A stretch of 64,000 nucleotides of DNA from Flaccisagitta enflata (Eukaryota; Chaetognatha; Sagittoidea; Aphragmophora), in assembly GCA_965153355.1 (NCBI GenBank), contig OZ231128.1, positions 186,001 to 250,000 on the forward strand, given 5' to 3'. Within the stretch, counting starts at the first letter, position 1. Each line of letters opens with the position of its first letter. The translations under genes were made by a program, and so were the position numbers. The notes beneath the pieces are model-generated. The model made no database searches and had not been told where the DNA came from. It saw only the letters and a program-made list of their open reading frames with translations. This document shows, one piece after another, positions 33,957 to 43,986 of this stretch.

Positions 33957-34027
33957 AGATCCTTCAAATCCAAAAGAATCTTTTCATTCTGGTCCTCCTC
34001 TTCTGGAGCCGTATATCCTCTCAAAAG
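33957..34027 (+). CDS. Possible isolated exon
   Basis: A 71-nt segment sits between a strong acceptor (CTGAC branch-like site, ten or more T, then TTGCAG) and a donor (AAAAG before GTACTT). Read from its second base it gives a plausible Pro/Ser-rich peptide of 23 residues (Asp-Pro-Ser-Asn-Pro-Lys-Glu-Ser…), with phase 2 in and phase 1 out. Another frame gives a hydrophobic run too short for a membrane helix. As at 11367 and 17942, a (CT)n tract lies just upstream. It cannot directly follow the exon ending at 18020 in its best frame, so any link to the Ig gene needs an intervening exon. No family recognised. Confidence 0.25.
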
Positions 34028-34256
34028 GTACTTAGTGCTTAACTGACTATCTCTCTTTGAAGTAAAAAACTTTTTCTGTTCTTCTTTATGTCTTCTGTGT
34101 TTCATATTTTGAAGTTAACAATCTGACATGTTGCTTTCTCTCTCTCTCCCTTGATTGGCTGCTGGCTTCTTTCCTAATTCCCTTTTCCAATGGCGACCTT
34201 ACATAAGGATAATTATCATGTCAAAAATGTCATTTGATCATTTCTCGCCTCTCTTT

Positions 34257-34405
34257 TTAGTCGCGGACACGCGACTACACCTTGCCTATCGGTCCGTCCG
34301 TCCGTCGGTTGGTCGGTCGGTCACATTTTTGAATTCTGAGCGGTTTTTGCATTACTGCTCCTGCCCAACCGTCCGCGACTGGACTGCCGTGTATCCGGCC
34401 TTGTT
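34257..34405 (+). mobile_element. R2 element, short copy
   Basis: TTTTAGTCGCGGACACGCGA, CTACACCTTGCC, (CGTC/GGTC) array, CTGCTCCTGCCCAACCGTCC, GTGTATCCGGCCTTGTT. Confidence 0.8.
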
Positions 34406-34559
34406 TTTTGTTTTTTTGTTTTTTTGTTTTTTGTCGCGTCTGTCTGTTGTTGTTCTTGTTGCCACTTGAGAGGAGTGGAAGTTTCCCATACTTTCGTACA
34501 GTAAGGGGCGTTCTGCCTGCCAACGCAGTTACGCATTTCCACCATTCGAGGCGCCCCGG

Positions 34560-34713
34560 TGCGTCTGTCTGTCGGTCGGTCTGTCGGCAACGCATAGCTT
34601 TTTTTCGTCGTTTTACGTCATTTCAAGGCAATTCAAGTTATTTCAAGTTATTTCAAGTCTTTTGGTCTTATGGTTTTAACGACCGCACGCGACTGTAAGG
34701 TGTTGGCCTTGTT
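34560..34713 (+). mobile_element. R2 element, minisatellite subtype, diverged left end
   Basis: (CTGT/CGGT) array, then TTTCAAGTTATTTCAAGTC-type units, ending ACCGCACGCGACTGTAAGGT…GTTGGCCTTGTT. Confidence 0.6.
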
Positions 34714-34862
34714 TTTGTTTTTTGATTTTTTTGATTTTTTTTTTTTTATATAATTCGTTGTTAATTTTTCTCTTTCGTTGTTATTAAGTTTTGATAATTG
34801 CCGTTTCGACTTTCGTCATCAGACAACTGCGGAAAGTTGAGATTGCTAATTTCACCAACTGC

Positions 34863-35128
<266 letters not shown>

Positions 35129-35335
35129 CTTTCCCTCCTTTCCCCGCCTTCACAAAACTGTATACATCATCTTTTTGAGTTCTTTACACGCCTGAGCTTT
35201 ATTTTGACGCCATGTGATAAGACTGATTTGTCTGGATCGTAAATTGACCGTGAGTTGAAGTAGATGAGGGAGATAGAAGAAGGATGAACTAACTCATTTG
35301 CTGTTGCTACTTAACTCTCCATCTGCAATATCATT

Positions 35336-35437
35336 TTCATTTTTATTTTCATTTTCATTTTCATTTTCATTTTCATTTTCATTTTCATTTTCATTTTCAT
35401 TTTCATTTTCATTTTCATTTTCATTTTCATTTTCATT
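35336..35437. repeat. (ATTTTC)n hexanucleotide repeat
   Basis: About 17 copies; (TTCC)n follows at 35501-35534. Confidence 0.95.
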
Positions 35438-35534
35438 TACGGATGAGAAAACAAGCCCAATAGGCCAACAGTCGCCTGCTCCGTTTTACAATAATACACG
35501 ACTTCCTTCCTTCCTTCCTTCCTTCCTTCCTTCC

Positions 35535-36085
35535 TACCTTTTCATTTGGTAACATTGGTGATTCTGATAGCTTCGCCTTACTTTCCAGAATCGCTCATGT
35601 GCACCCGCCCTCCAATTAACTCAGAAATTGATGAATTCATAGAATTTCCTATTGAATCTCATCGTAATTGGAGAGGGGGGGGGGTGGTCATACGCATGAA
35701 GATCATGTTCCACGGTTATGAAACTCGGCAGATGTTATCATTAGGATGAATGATGATAATTCCTGCTGCTTGAAAGATTATAGTCAAGTACTCCTACCCT
35801 GACGTGCAGTTTTCTAGCTCAATGCAGGATCTTTTTGTAGGATCCAACTGAACTTAACAGTCATGTATCACGCACCCAGATTGAAGGCCAGTCCCTTATC
35901 GCTGACAAACACCGTCGGCTGCACATGTCATCTATGCAGAAATAAATGAGGAACGCACAGACCAAAGGGTAGCAAAAGACGCGGGGTCGCAACATCCTTA
36001 CGGATGGAGGGGCAAGGGCGAGCAACCCTCTATTCACACCCTTTCTTACCCCCACACACTTACATACACAGACAAACAACCGCAG
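35535..36085. other. No gene seen
   Basis: Unique sequence with a G-run at 35676-35685. Confidence 0.35.
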
Positions 36086-36234
36086 TACCTGAAATGCGCG
36101 TTTTCACACTTCTCAATTGGATCATCACAGACCGACGGGGTGACCAACGGATGGACCGACGGACGGACCGACAGGCGGACCAATGTACGGACCAACAGAC
36201 AAAGCCTTTCATAGAGTTGCGTGTCCGCCACTAG
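36086..36234 (-). mobile_element. R2 element, minus-strand copy lacking right end
   Basis: ATGCGCGTTTTCACACTTCT, a CGGACGGACC array, AAAGCCTTTCATAGAGTTGC, GTGTCCGCCACTAGG. Confidence 0.65.
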
Positions 36235-36380
36235 GAATATTCGCGTAATCAACGTCATGATTAAATTGATTTTCAACGTGAACTGGATCGTAAATTCGCT
36301 TGAATTGAGTCAATGAATGTTAAAACGAGCGCCATTTCATTTCACTTCATTCCATGAGCGCAAGAAAACTCGAGACTGCA

Positions 36381-36383
<3 letters not shown>

Positions 36384-36438
<55 letters not shown>
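36384..36438. repeat. (AG)n microsatellite
   Basis: 27 repeats. Confidence 0.95.
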
Positions 36439-36439
<1 letters not shown>

Positions 36440-36769
36440 GAGACAAAAATCATGGCTTAGACACGATTTCTGTAATTCTGAGTAGGGAGGAATGCAACAG
36501 AATCAAATATATGCAAATTACATTAGGTTGAAAAGGAGGGGCAGGTCTCGTTAATGTACACTAGTACAGTAGATATCGTCGTAGATATCGTCGTAGATAT
36601 CGTGCAGTAGATATCGTCTAGACCTGGAACAAGGCCAAGAAATGTCCAATAGATGTGTCCTCTTTAGATGTAGGATATTAAGATACAAATTATTAAAGTA
36701 TTAAGAATTAAAGATATTACGATATAATGATATGAAGATATAAAGATACTGAGATAAAGAGAAAAATAT
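36439..36769. other. No gene seen
   Basis: Contains GTAGATATCGTC repeated four times at 36568-36620, next to a CAGTAG end of the 39070-type MITE family. Confidence 0.4.
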
Positions 36770-36892
36770 ACACTGATCCCTCCCTCCTCCCCTCCCCCCG
36801 CCTCCCCATCCCCTCCCCCCGCCTCCCGTTCCCCTCCCCCCGCCTTCCCACCCCCTCCCCTGCCTCCCCACCCCCTCCCCCGCCTCCTGTGT
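36770..36892. repeat. C-rich minisatellite (CCCCTCCCCCCGCCTCCC)
   Basis: About four 28-bp units. The minus strand carries many runs of four or more G, so G-quadruplex formation is possible. Confidence 0.8.
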
Positions 36893-37240
36893 TTTCAGTG
36901 CTTACTGTGGGAAGTTTTCCACTATGTAGCCCATAACTCACAACTAAATTCCTAAGCTAACAAACTATTTGAAGTTGGCGTAAAGTTCATAATTCATAAA
37001 CCCTTTGGCCTTAACGCTGATTTTATAATCATAGAATTTGTATCTATACCTTCCTGCCAATCCACTTGGGAAATCATGAGCTTTCCTTACGTCGCAACTT
37101 TCATGTCGAGAGCGTCATGTCTACGCTGTTAGTTCATTTTCCACCGGGAAATCATGAGTACTCCTCGGCAAGAAAAGGAAAAGGAAGAGGTTCTAGTCTT
37201 GTTGCACACTCAATAGTTTCGTCCAAAATCATTCTGAAAA
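36893..37240. other. No gene seen
   Basis: A GGGAAATCATGAG direct repeat occurs at 37067 and 37146. Confidence 0.35.
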
Positions 37241-37456
37241 AAAACAAGGCCAACACATATAAGTCGCGTGCGAGACATACAGATTGACTGAAAATGACTT
37301 AGAATGACTTAAAATGACTTAGTATACCCTAAAATGACTTAAAATGACTTAAAGAAATAAAATTGATAAAAAAGTAAAAGTGTAAACGACCGACCGACCA
37401 ACCGGCGGACGGACGGACGGACAAAGCGGGGTGTAGAGTCGCGTGCACGCGACTAA
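37241..37456 (-). mobile_element. R2 element, GTCATTT-minisatellite subtype
   Basis: AACAAGGCCAACACATATAA, GTCGCGTGCGAGAC, AATGACTTAA units, (GACGGACG) array, AAAGCGGGGTGTAGAGTCGC, GTGCACGCGACTAAAAATTG. Confidence 0.85.
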
Positions 37457-37899
37457 AAATTGTCAATCCTAAAGTTCATGGTGCGAATATTCACAGAGAT
37501 GATTTCATTCGGTTGGAGGAATCGCGACATGATATACATGAATTCTTTTGTACACAAAGAACTGTGGTTGTAATTTTGCGTAGATCCATATATATTAAAC
37601 AACTCAAAAATTCATGTCACTAGCTTTTATGCTGACATGTTTTTCCGCCAAAGTGCGTCGCATGTGTTTCAGGATATTTGAACAAGCTTTGGTTTTAAAG
37701 TGAGCTAAAGTACTCAACAAGAAATCGGGTATTAATCATTTTAATATTAAAGCTTATCAACCCGTTTACACAACAAGCATTTCATGCCAGACATAAAGAA
37801 ATAAAAGGCGATTCATTGGAGTGTTCATATAACATCCGGATGCTAAAAGGTAGTGGCTCTTTTTTTTTCCCGATTCTTTAGTTTCTCGGTTTGCTTATT
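37457..37899. other. No gene seen
   Basis: AT-rich unique sequence. Confidence 0.35.
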
Positions 37900-38168
37900 G
37901 GGGGCGTTTCTAGTCACAGATAACCGCGTCTTGAACGGGCCACTCGGTCGCTCACTACGTTCGTTTACTCGCACCGGTCACTCCGCTCACTCGCTCCGCA
38001 GCACTCCGCTTCACTAGGCTTGCTTTGCTCGCTCGCTCTGTTCACGGGCTCGCTCACTCACTTCGCTCACTCCCTTGTGGGACGGTTGAAATTCTTGAAT
38101 ATGTGTTCACACTGTTATCGCGTTTCACGGAAACTCACACATTTTTGGCGCTCACTAGAAACACGCCC
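37900..38168 (-). mobile_element. GGGCGTGTTTCTAGT-family TIR element
   Basis: GGGGGCGTTTCTAGTCACAG … TCGCTCACTCACTTCGCTCA … GGCGCTCACTAGAAACACGC. Confidence 0.8.
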
Positions 38169-38169
38169 A

Positions 38170-38568
38170 AAGTGTGTTTTTCCTGCTGACAAGAATCGCG
38201 ATCATTCATGATGTGTTTCTGCTGAGGACCAAAATCACATTTCTTCTTGTAAAATGCGTTTAGAGTGTGAACACATATTTATGAAATTTCAACCATCCCA
38301 CGAGGGAGTGAGCGACCGTGAACAGAGCGAGCGAGTGAGTGGAGTGAGCAGTGAGAGCGAACTAGGGATGTGAAGGCGGTTGATTCTCTTGCCGCTTCCA
38401 CCGCTTCCGCTTCCGCTTCTGCTTCCATTTTACAGTTCAAATACTAGTAGCTACCCCATCCTCCAAATTGGAAGTGCTTCATTACTTCAACATCCCTAAA
38501 GCGAACAAATGTGGCGAGCAACCGAGTGGCCCGTTAAAAATGTGATTGTCTCTGACTACACACACCCC
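38170..38568 (+). mobile_element. GGGCGTGTTTCTAGT-family element split by a hAT-like MITE
   Basis: GTGTGTTTTTCCTGCTGACA … GAGTGAGCGACCGTGAACAG … GACTACACACACCCC, with the 136-bp insert at 38363. It directly abuts the preceding copy in the opposite orientation. Confidence 0.75.
38363..38498. mobile_element. hAT-like MITE, 136 bp, nested
   Basis: TIRs TAGGGATGTGAAG and TAGGGATGTTGAAG (reverse). Flanks GAGCGAAC (38355-38362) and AAGCGAAC (38499-38506) differ at one base, an 8-bp target duplication; the uninterrupted family sequence has one GAGCGAAC here. It contains CCGCTTCCGCTTCCGCTTC repeats. Confidence 0.85.
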
Positions 38569-38574
38569 CGTATT

Positions 38575-38768
38575 CACAGCGTGAACACAAATTCAAAAAT
38601 TTCAACCATCCCATGAGGGATTGAGCGAAGTGAGTGAGCGAGCCTGTCAATAAAATGTGCAAGCATAGCATAGCGGAGCCAGTGAACGGGGTGAACGGGG
38701 TGAACGGTGCAAACAAACAAACGTAGCGAGCGTTAAAACGCGATTTTCTGTGACTAGAAATGCGCTCT
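38575..38768 (+). mobile_element. GGGCGTGTTTCTAGT-family element, left end missing
   Basis: CACAGCGTGAACACAAATTC … GTGACTAGAAATGCGCTC. Confidence 0.65.
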
Positions 38769-39069
38769 TACTTCTTCCCTTCCTTTCGTTCTTCCCTCCC
38801 TCGCACTTACAGTCAGTGGACAAAACGATATATGTAGATATGTCAACACCATGAGATATTTCACAGAGTAAAGATATTCCATTTTGAAGATTTATTTCAG
38901 TACACTGAAATATTTCAGTGGGGTGAAATCAGAAAATTTCAGCAGGCTGAAATGTTTCAACAGGATGAAATACCTCAGCAGAGTGAAATATTTCAATGAG
39001 ATGAAATTATGATATCAGATATAGAATTTTAAACAGACTAAGAACATGCAGTTTATTTCATTATCTATA

Positions 39070-39575
39070 CAGTAGATGTTGTCTAGACTTGGAAATACGG
39101 GGAGCTCATAACCTGAGCATCAGTACAATAAGGGGACTGATATTTTGCTGGTTTAATGTATAGACCCTAAAGGGTTGACAATGGGGCATGGTATCCCCCT
39201 ATGGCTTACTTTACAAAAATGATTTTTAGTTTAAAGTATTAAGATCGATCACTTTTACGGCAGAATTTCAGCTTCATCAATTTGCTTTAATTGCAAAACC
39301 AGCCTGGGATTCAAATCTGGAACCTTTAAAAATATAAACTGACTAAGATAGATTTGAAGTTAAGTAAGTTAACCACTAGACCAATTTTGACAGTTGTTTC
39401 AATGGAGGGATTTTGATATAATAGATTCAAAAAAATTTTCTGTTCACAGAGCTGCCATATCCCATTGTCAACTTAATAAGACATAAGCATTACACAGACA
39501 GTTTCATTTTATTGGCACAAATTGTAGTTAGGATATGAGGGCCCCCATTATTCCAAATCTAGATGACCTCTACTG
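39070..39575. mobile_element. 506-bp TA-flanked MITE (CAGTAGATG) carrying a tRNA-like sequence
   Basis: Ends CAGTAGATGTTGTCTAGACT and reverse CAGTAGAGGTCATCTAGATT, with TA at 39068-39069 and 39576-39577. Single ends of this family are at 9931-9984, 36563, 41006-41035 and 58510-58555. Confidence 0.85.
39299..39386 (-). pseudogene. tRNA-like sequence (A- and B-box)
   Basis: Read on the minus strand: TTGGTCTAGTGGTTAAC (A-box like), then GATTTGAATCCC (B-box like) about 55 nt later. Arm pairing is poor, so a decayed tRNA or SINE head rather than a working tRNA gene. Confidence 0.5.
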
Positions 39576-39857
39576 TACAATATCATAAGTTGAAGTTTTG
39601 AGTGATATGATATCATGATTTAATTTTATTGAAATATTTCACCCTGTTCATCCTGTTCTATTTCCTGTCCTGTCCTGTCCTGTCCTATTTCACCCTGTTC
39701 ATCCTGTTGAAATATTTCAGCCTACTGAAATTTTTTGATTTCACCCCACTGAAATATTTCAGTGTACTGAAATATTTCTTCAAAATGAAATATTTTTACT
39801 CTGTGAAATATCTCATGGTGTTGACATATCTACATATATCGTTTTGTCCACTGACTG

Positions 39858-40031
39858 CTTACACCTCGCCATTTGCTGGGAGCGTTTCGGCCTTGAAAGC
39901 TGATTTTTGGGTTGGTAAGTGATTCGTCTTAAGCTCTGGTTCCCTTAGTATATGGTATACTGCCATCCCCTTCTTTGATTCCATCTCCAAATCTTTTTTT
40001 CCTGTTTCTCATTCTTGTCCTCCTCTTCTTT
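39858..40031. other. Short unique spacer
   Basis: Pyrimidine-rich toward the R1 end at 40032, as at other R1 copies. Confidence 0.4.
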
Positions 40032-40360
40032 TGGGCAGCGGCCCCAGAGGGGCCGATGACCTATGAGTCCAATCGGGGAAATTCTTTCCCGCTTGGGCTT
40101 CAAATCGACCCTCCCATGTTTCAAAATAGCTATCCCAGGCCTCAAATTAACCATTTCTGGCCCCAAATTAGCCCTCTCAGGTTTCAAGAAAGCCCTCACA
40201 GGCCTCAAATTGACCCTGTCATTGCTCCTAGCTTCTCAAACCCTCTCTGTCATCAAATCAGCTATCCCAGTCTGTCATCAAATCAGCCATCCCCGGCCTT
40301 ATATAAGTCCTGTCAGGCCTCGATTTGACCTTCCCTAGCTTCAAATTAGCCCTCCCAGGC
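40032..40360 (+). mobile_element. R1 element, left end and minisatellite only
   Basis: GGGCAGCGGCCCCAGAGGGG and CCGATGACCTATGAGTCC lead to CAGGCCTCAAATTAGCCCTC-type units of 20-21 bp. The right inverted end is missing. Confidence 0.75.
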
Positions 40361-40650
40361 CTCCCAGTTACCAACAAACAGACACAATAAGCTCCAGAGG
40401 TGTTTGCACGCGTACTATGGCCAAAAAAAAAAAATTGCACACTTTTCTTTAAACACATACATAGTCGCTGTCTGTAAAGTAAAGCAAACTGTAAAAAAAA
40501 TCAGTGACCATTGGAAAGATGTTCAAAAATTCTTCAAAATTAGACCATGGCGAATATTGTAACTTTGTTTGTTTAAAAATGACAACTAAATGAAGTCAAT
40601 TACTCCGCTTTCCCCAGGTGAATTAATCGATTATTAAGATTTTCCTCTTT
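40361..40650. other. No gene seen
   Basis: AT-rich. Confidence 0.35.
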
Positions 40651-40801
40651 TTAGTCGTGGACACGCGACTCTACACCTTGCCGTGTTGGTCAGTAGATTG
40701 GTCGGTAGGTCTGTCACATTTTTGAATTCAGAGCGGTTTTTGCATTACTGCTCCTGCCCAACCGTCCGCGACTGGATTGCCGTGTATTCGGCCTTGTTTT
40801 T
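40651..40801 (+). mobile_element. R2 element, short copy
   Basis: TTTTTAGTCGTGGACACGCG … CTGCTCCTGCCCAACCGTCC … GTGTATTCGGCCTTGTTTTT. Confidence 0.8.
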
Positions 40802-41740
40802 CGTACGTATCAGTGTAAATACTGACGTAAATCAAATAAGATTCATGAGGAAAAAAATATAGAAAATTTTCTTCAAAATGTTATTATAGCAGGAATACAT
40901 GGAACGGTGTTTCCATGGCAACCGACTACAATGGGGAATAAATCATTAGTTCATATTCTAGATATCAGCTCCTTAGCTTCATTTGTCTTTTCCAAAATGC
41001 TTGCCCCCGTCATCTCAAGTTTAGACGAGAGCTACTGTACTCAGTATGGAATTATAGTTAATTGACTCCTCCGTGGCCGCAGCCGTAGCAACCTAAAAGA
41101 TTTGTCGAATAGTTTTATATTCAAATAAATAAATGTATATATATGGCATCGGGAATGGCAGACCATATGACGCTTGAGCGACCTGTTTCCTCTTCCATCA
41201 CTCGCAAACCCTCCAAGCATCAAGAGGCGCATTCTTCGGCGCCATCGGCGATTCTCTTGATGGTGTTGCTTCCCCAGTTTTCACTTTCCTCTTATTTGTC
41301 CAATTTTTATCCGTTTCCACTTCCGTGTCAAAAAATCCAAATCCAATAAAAGAAATGAAGAAAAAAAAGAAAGAAAAAGAAGGATATTGAACCTTAGTGA
41401 CACAATTCCTTTGATAGGTACGGGAAGTTAGGCTTCTTCCACGTTTTCTTTTTTTAGCGGCGACAGTGTACCACTTGGGTAAAAAAAAAGACTCACCTAT
41501 TGATTAGTTGATGAAACAGTTACTTAAAATAAATTTGTTTATTTCTAAATAAGATGTTTCTATGGATTTTCAAAAAATCTTTCAATCTAGACCAATACCA
41601 GGTCTGTATCTCTAACGGTTTAGAAGCTAGAGCCCTACAAAGAGAAGCACTTATTTGCTAAAATGCACTTTTTATACATATAAGAATTACAAAACTAAAC
41701 TGGACAATGTTTTTGTTCAAACTAATGCCATTTCTAAATG
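40802..41740. other. No gene seen
   Basis: 41006-41035 is one end of the CAGTAG MITE family. 41455-42075 may be an old TIR element (TACCAC…GGTAAAAAAAA at both sides) split by the R2 copy at 41741. Confidence 0.35.
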
Positions 41741-41925
41741 AACAAGGCCGGATACACGGCCATCAGTTGCGGACGGGTGGGCAGGGGCGGAAATGCGCGT
41801 TTTCCCACTTTTCGTCTCGATGGTGACGGACAGACGGACCGACAAACGGACCAACGGACCGACCGACCGATCGACCGACCAACGGACAATCCCTCTTATA
41901 GAGTTGCGTGTCCGCAACTAAAAAG
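41741..41925 (-). mobile_element. R2 element
   Basis: AACAAGGCCGGATACACGGC, GTTGCGGACGGGTGGGCAGG, a (GACCGACG) array, TCTTATAGAGTTGC, GTGTCCGCAACTAAAAA. Confidence 0.85.
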
Positions 41926-42120
41926 ATAGCAAAACCAGATTGGTGCCAAATGAAAGTACTTTTGAAGGGCTTTCAAAAGATCTAATATTTTACTTAGTGT
42001 CCTCGAAAGTTTTATGCAAATTTAGTCATTCAAAAGTACGTCTTTTTTTTATCCGCGTGGTATGACGCATGAAATGACTATTTGTCAGCAAGTAACAACT
42101 GATGCCAATTTAACTTCAGT

Positions 42121-42638
42121 TTTTATTCGCGTGCGCGTGACTCTACACTCCGCTTTGTCCGTCCGTCCGTCCGTTGCACATAGGGCTGAGAGTCTTTTTT
42201 TAAAGCATATAGGGACATTCTTTTTTTCAATTTTTTTTTAAACTTCCATTGTGCATTATAACCTGTTGGAGGTGGAGGAACATGATTTGGCTGTATTACC
42301 CCATTCCGTGTACAGCTTATTGGAAGCCAAAGATAAATTTTGCCTTATATTTCAATAGAGAGAGAAAAAAATTCTATATCAACAAAGATGACATCTGTTA
42401 AAGAATTGAAGAAGTAATGAGGTCAATTTTCTTCAACAAAAACTATTGAGAACAAAATCTTTGTGAGAATCCACAGTGCGTTGGTTGGTCTGTTGGTCCT
42501 TCACACTTTTACTTTTTTATATCAATTTTTTTTCTCTAAGTCATTTTAAGTCATTTTAGAGTATACTAAGTCATTCTAATTGATTCGAAGTCATTCTAAG
42601 TCATTATGTAAGTCTCGCACGCGACTTATAGGTGTTGG
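42121..42638 (+). mobile_element. R2 element, minisatellite subtype, interrupted
   Basis: Left TTATTCGCGTGCGCGTGACT and CTACACTCCGCTTTGTCCG with a (CGTC) array to about 42180. About 300 bp of foreign AT-rich sequence follows, then the array and minisatellite resume (about 42478), ending TCGCACGCGACTTATAGGTG. It abuts the next R2 copy. Confidence 0.65.
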
Positions 42639-42868
42639 CCGTGTTTTTAGTCGCGTGCAACGCGATTCTACACCCCACTTTGTTGGTCTGTCTGTCGGTC
42701 CGTCCGTCCGTCCGTCCGTCCGTCCGTCCGTCCGTCGGTCAGTCACACTTTACTCTTTTTGGGTTTCTGCGGGTTTCAGCCTCACTGCTCCTACCCAAAT
42801 GATCAAGTGACCTCAAATACGGCCCCTGCCTACCCGCACGCGACTGGGGTAGCCGTGTATCCGGCCTT
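42639..42868 (+). mobile_element. R2 element, full copy
   Basis: TTTTTAGTCGCGTGCAACGC, CACCCCACTTTGTTGGTC, nine or more CGTC units, GATCAAGTGACCTCAAATAC, GTGTATCCGGCCTT. Confidence 0.85.
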
Positions 42869-42887
42869 TTAATAAATGGTCTTCACA

Positions 42888-43235
42888 ATACAATTTCACT
42901 TTATCTTCTTTGAATACAGCAGACAGAAACTTGATTTGGCATCTGTAGAAAAGTGTTGATGTGCTTGACATTTTGGTGTGGGCAGGATTAGGAGCAATGC
43001 TGTTAAAACTGCCTGAAAAGGCCAAATGCACTCTTAGTCTAGTGCATGCGACTAAAATCTGCTATGTCAGTCGGTTAGTTGTATGGTTGGTCAGACTTAG
43101 TTTTTTTGGCGTTTTCAGGCGGTCTTAACAGCGCTGCTCCTGATTCTGCCCACACCAAAATGTCAAGCACATCAACACTTTTCTACAGATGCCAAACAAA
43201 GTTTCTGTCTGCTGTATTCAATGAAGATAAAGTGT
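42888..43235. repeat. Inverted duplication, arms about 135-140 bp
   Basis: 42893-43020 and 43095-43232 are reverse complements with about 90% identity (CACTTTATCTTC…CAGCAGACAGAAAC…GACATTTTGGTGTGGGCAG). The spacer at 43030-43090 holds a diverged R2 hairpin (AGTGCATGCGACT). Confidence 0.8.
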
Positions 43236-43411
43236 CCTCTCGCACTCCTATTCTTTCAATTCCTGCTACCTGTTCATAGTAAAGTGGTGCTAATGGCGCA
43301 AAATGGAACCTCTCGCACTCTTAGGGTGTGTTTCTACTCAAAGACACAAACGCGTTTCTAATGTGGGTTTTGCAAATCGCGATTTTACTTCAATCTCCCT
43401 GAAAAAATACC

Positions 43412-43510
43412 AAGGCACACAGTAAATTCGAACCCTCTCCAAGTTGCCTTAGGAATTCATGTTCCTTGAATTTGAAATCAACGCCCTTACCAACCAAGCC
43501 ATTAGGGCAA
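43412..43510 (-). pseudogene. tRNA-like sequence, minus strand
   Basis: Minus-strand order GCCCTAA, TGGCTTGGTTGGTAAGGGC (A-box), about 65 nt, GGTTCGAATTT (B-box). The stems are decayed. Confidence 0.5.
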
Positions 43511-43641
43511 TCACTCAAATGAGGGAATTTTGGTGGCCTTATTCTACAACTTTGGATCAGTTTATGGGGCTTTAGTTCTGTAATCAATTGCCTCTCTATT
43601 AAACAAGTGTACCTGAAATAAGTTTACGCATATGAGTGAAC

Positions 43642-43729
43642 GTCTCAGTGGTGCAGGTGGTTAAGGCGTAGGCTTCTAACCAAATGAATTTTCTTGCTTT
43701 TGAGCGTGGGTTCAATCCCTGCAAGAGGC
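43642..43729 (+). pseudogene. tRNA-like sequence, plus strand (class II layout)
   Basis: 88 nt: GTCTCAG acceptor strand, TGGTGCAGGTGGTTAAGGC (A-box), a loop CTTCTAA, a long variable region, GTGGGTTCAATCCCTGC (T-arm with B-box), AAGAGGC. Acceptor pairs 5 of 7 and T-stem 5 of 5 counting G-T; the anticodon stem is broken. Most like a Leu/Ser-type tRNA pseudogene. Confidence 0.6.
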
Positions 43730-43986
43730 CAATATTTTTTCAGGATGACAGAGGTGAAAATCGCGAATTGTAAAACCTACCTGAAAAACGTGTTTCTGGC
43801 TTTGAGTAGAAACGCACCCTTAGTCTTTTCCTTAGAGAAGTGGTGCTAATGGTAACGCGACGGCGAAAATGACGGGCCATCACAGAGTGGATCTTTAAAA
43901 CAAGTCATAATGACCTGAACAGCAGATTCTATACACTTACCTTCATTTTACAATTGTTAGTTGTGGAAGCGGCAACAATTCTATAA

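Larger units (their letters stand above)
38810..39857. mobile_element. 1.05-kb fold-back element flanked by CTTA, with central nested MITE
   Basis: The arms begin CAGTCAGTGGACAAAACGAT and stay nearly identical in reverse for about 64 bp. They then continue as ATTTCAG(T/C)-rich mirrored sequence (38880-39010 and 39640-39780). CTTA lies directly outside both ends. A second MITE (39070-39575) sits at the centre. Confidence 0.85.
43323..43820. mobile_element. 498-bp TIR element carrying two tRNA-like sequences
   Basis: TIRs AGGGTGTGTTTCTACTCAAA and reverse AGGGTGCGTTTCTACTCAAA, extending into AAACGCGTTT / AAACACGTTT. TTA flanks both sides. The ends resemble the GGGCGTGTTTCTAGT family, but the interior is different. 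Confidence 0.85.

Noticed and set aside
41455-42075. Old TIR element around the R2 copy at 41741
   Set aside because: Inverted similarity is limited to about 25 bases with gaps; noted but not claimed.
43642-43729. Functional tRNA gene
   Set aside because: Anticodon stem is broken and the sequence lies inside a TIR element; kept as tRNA-like only.
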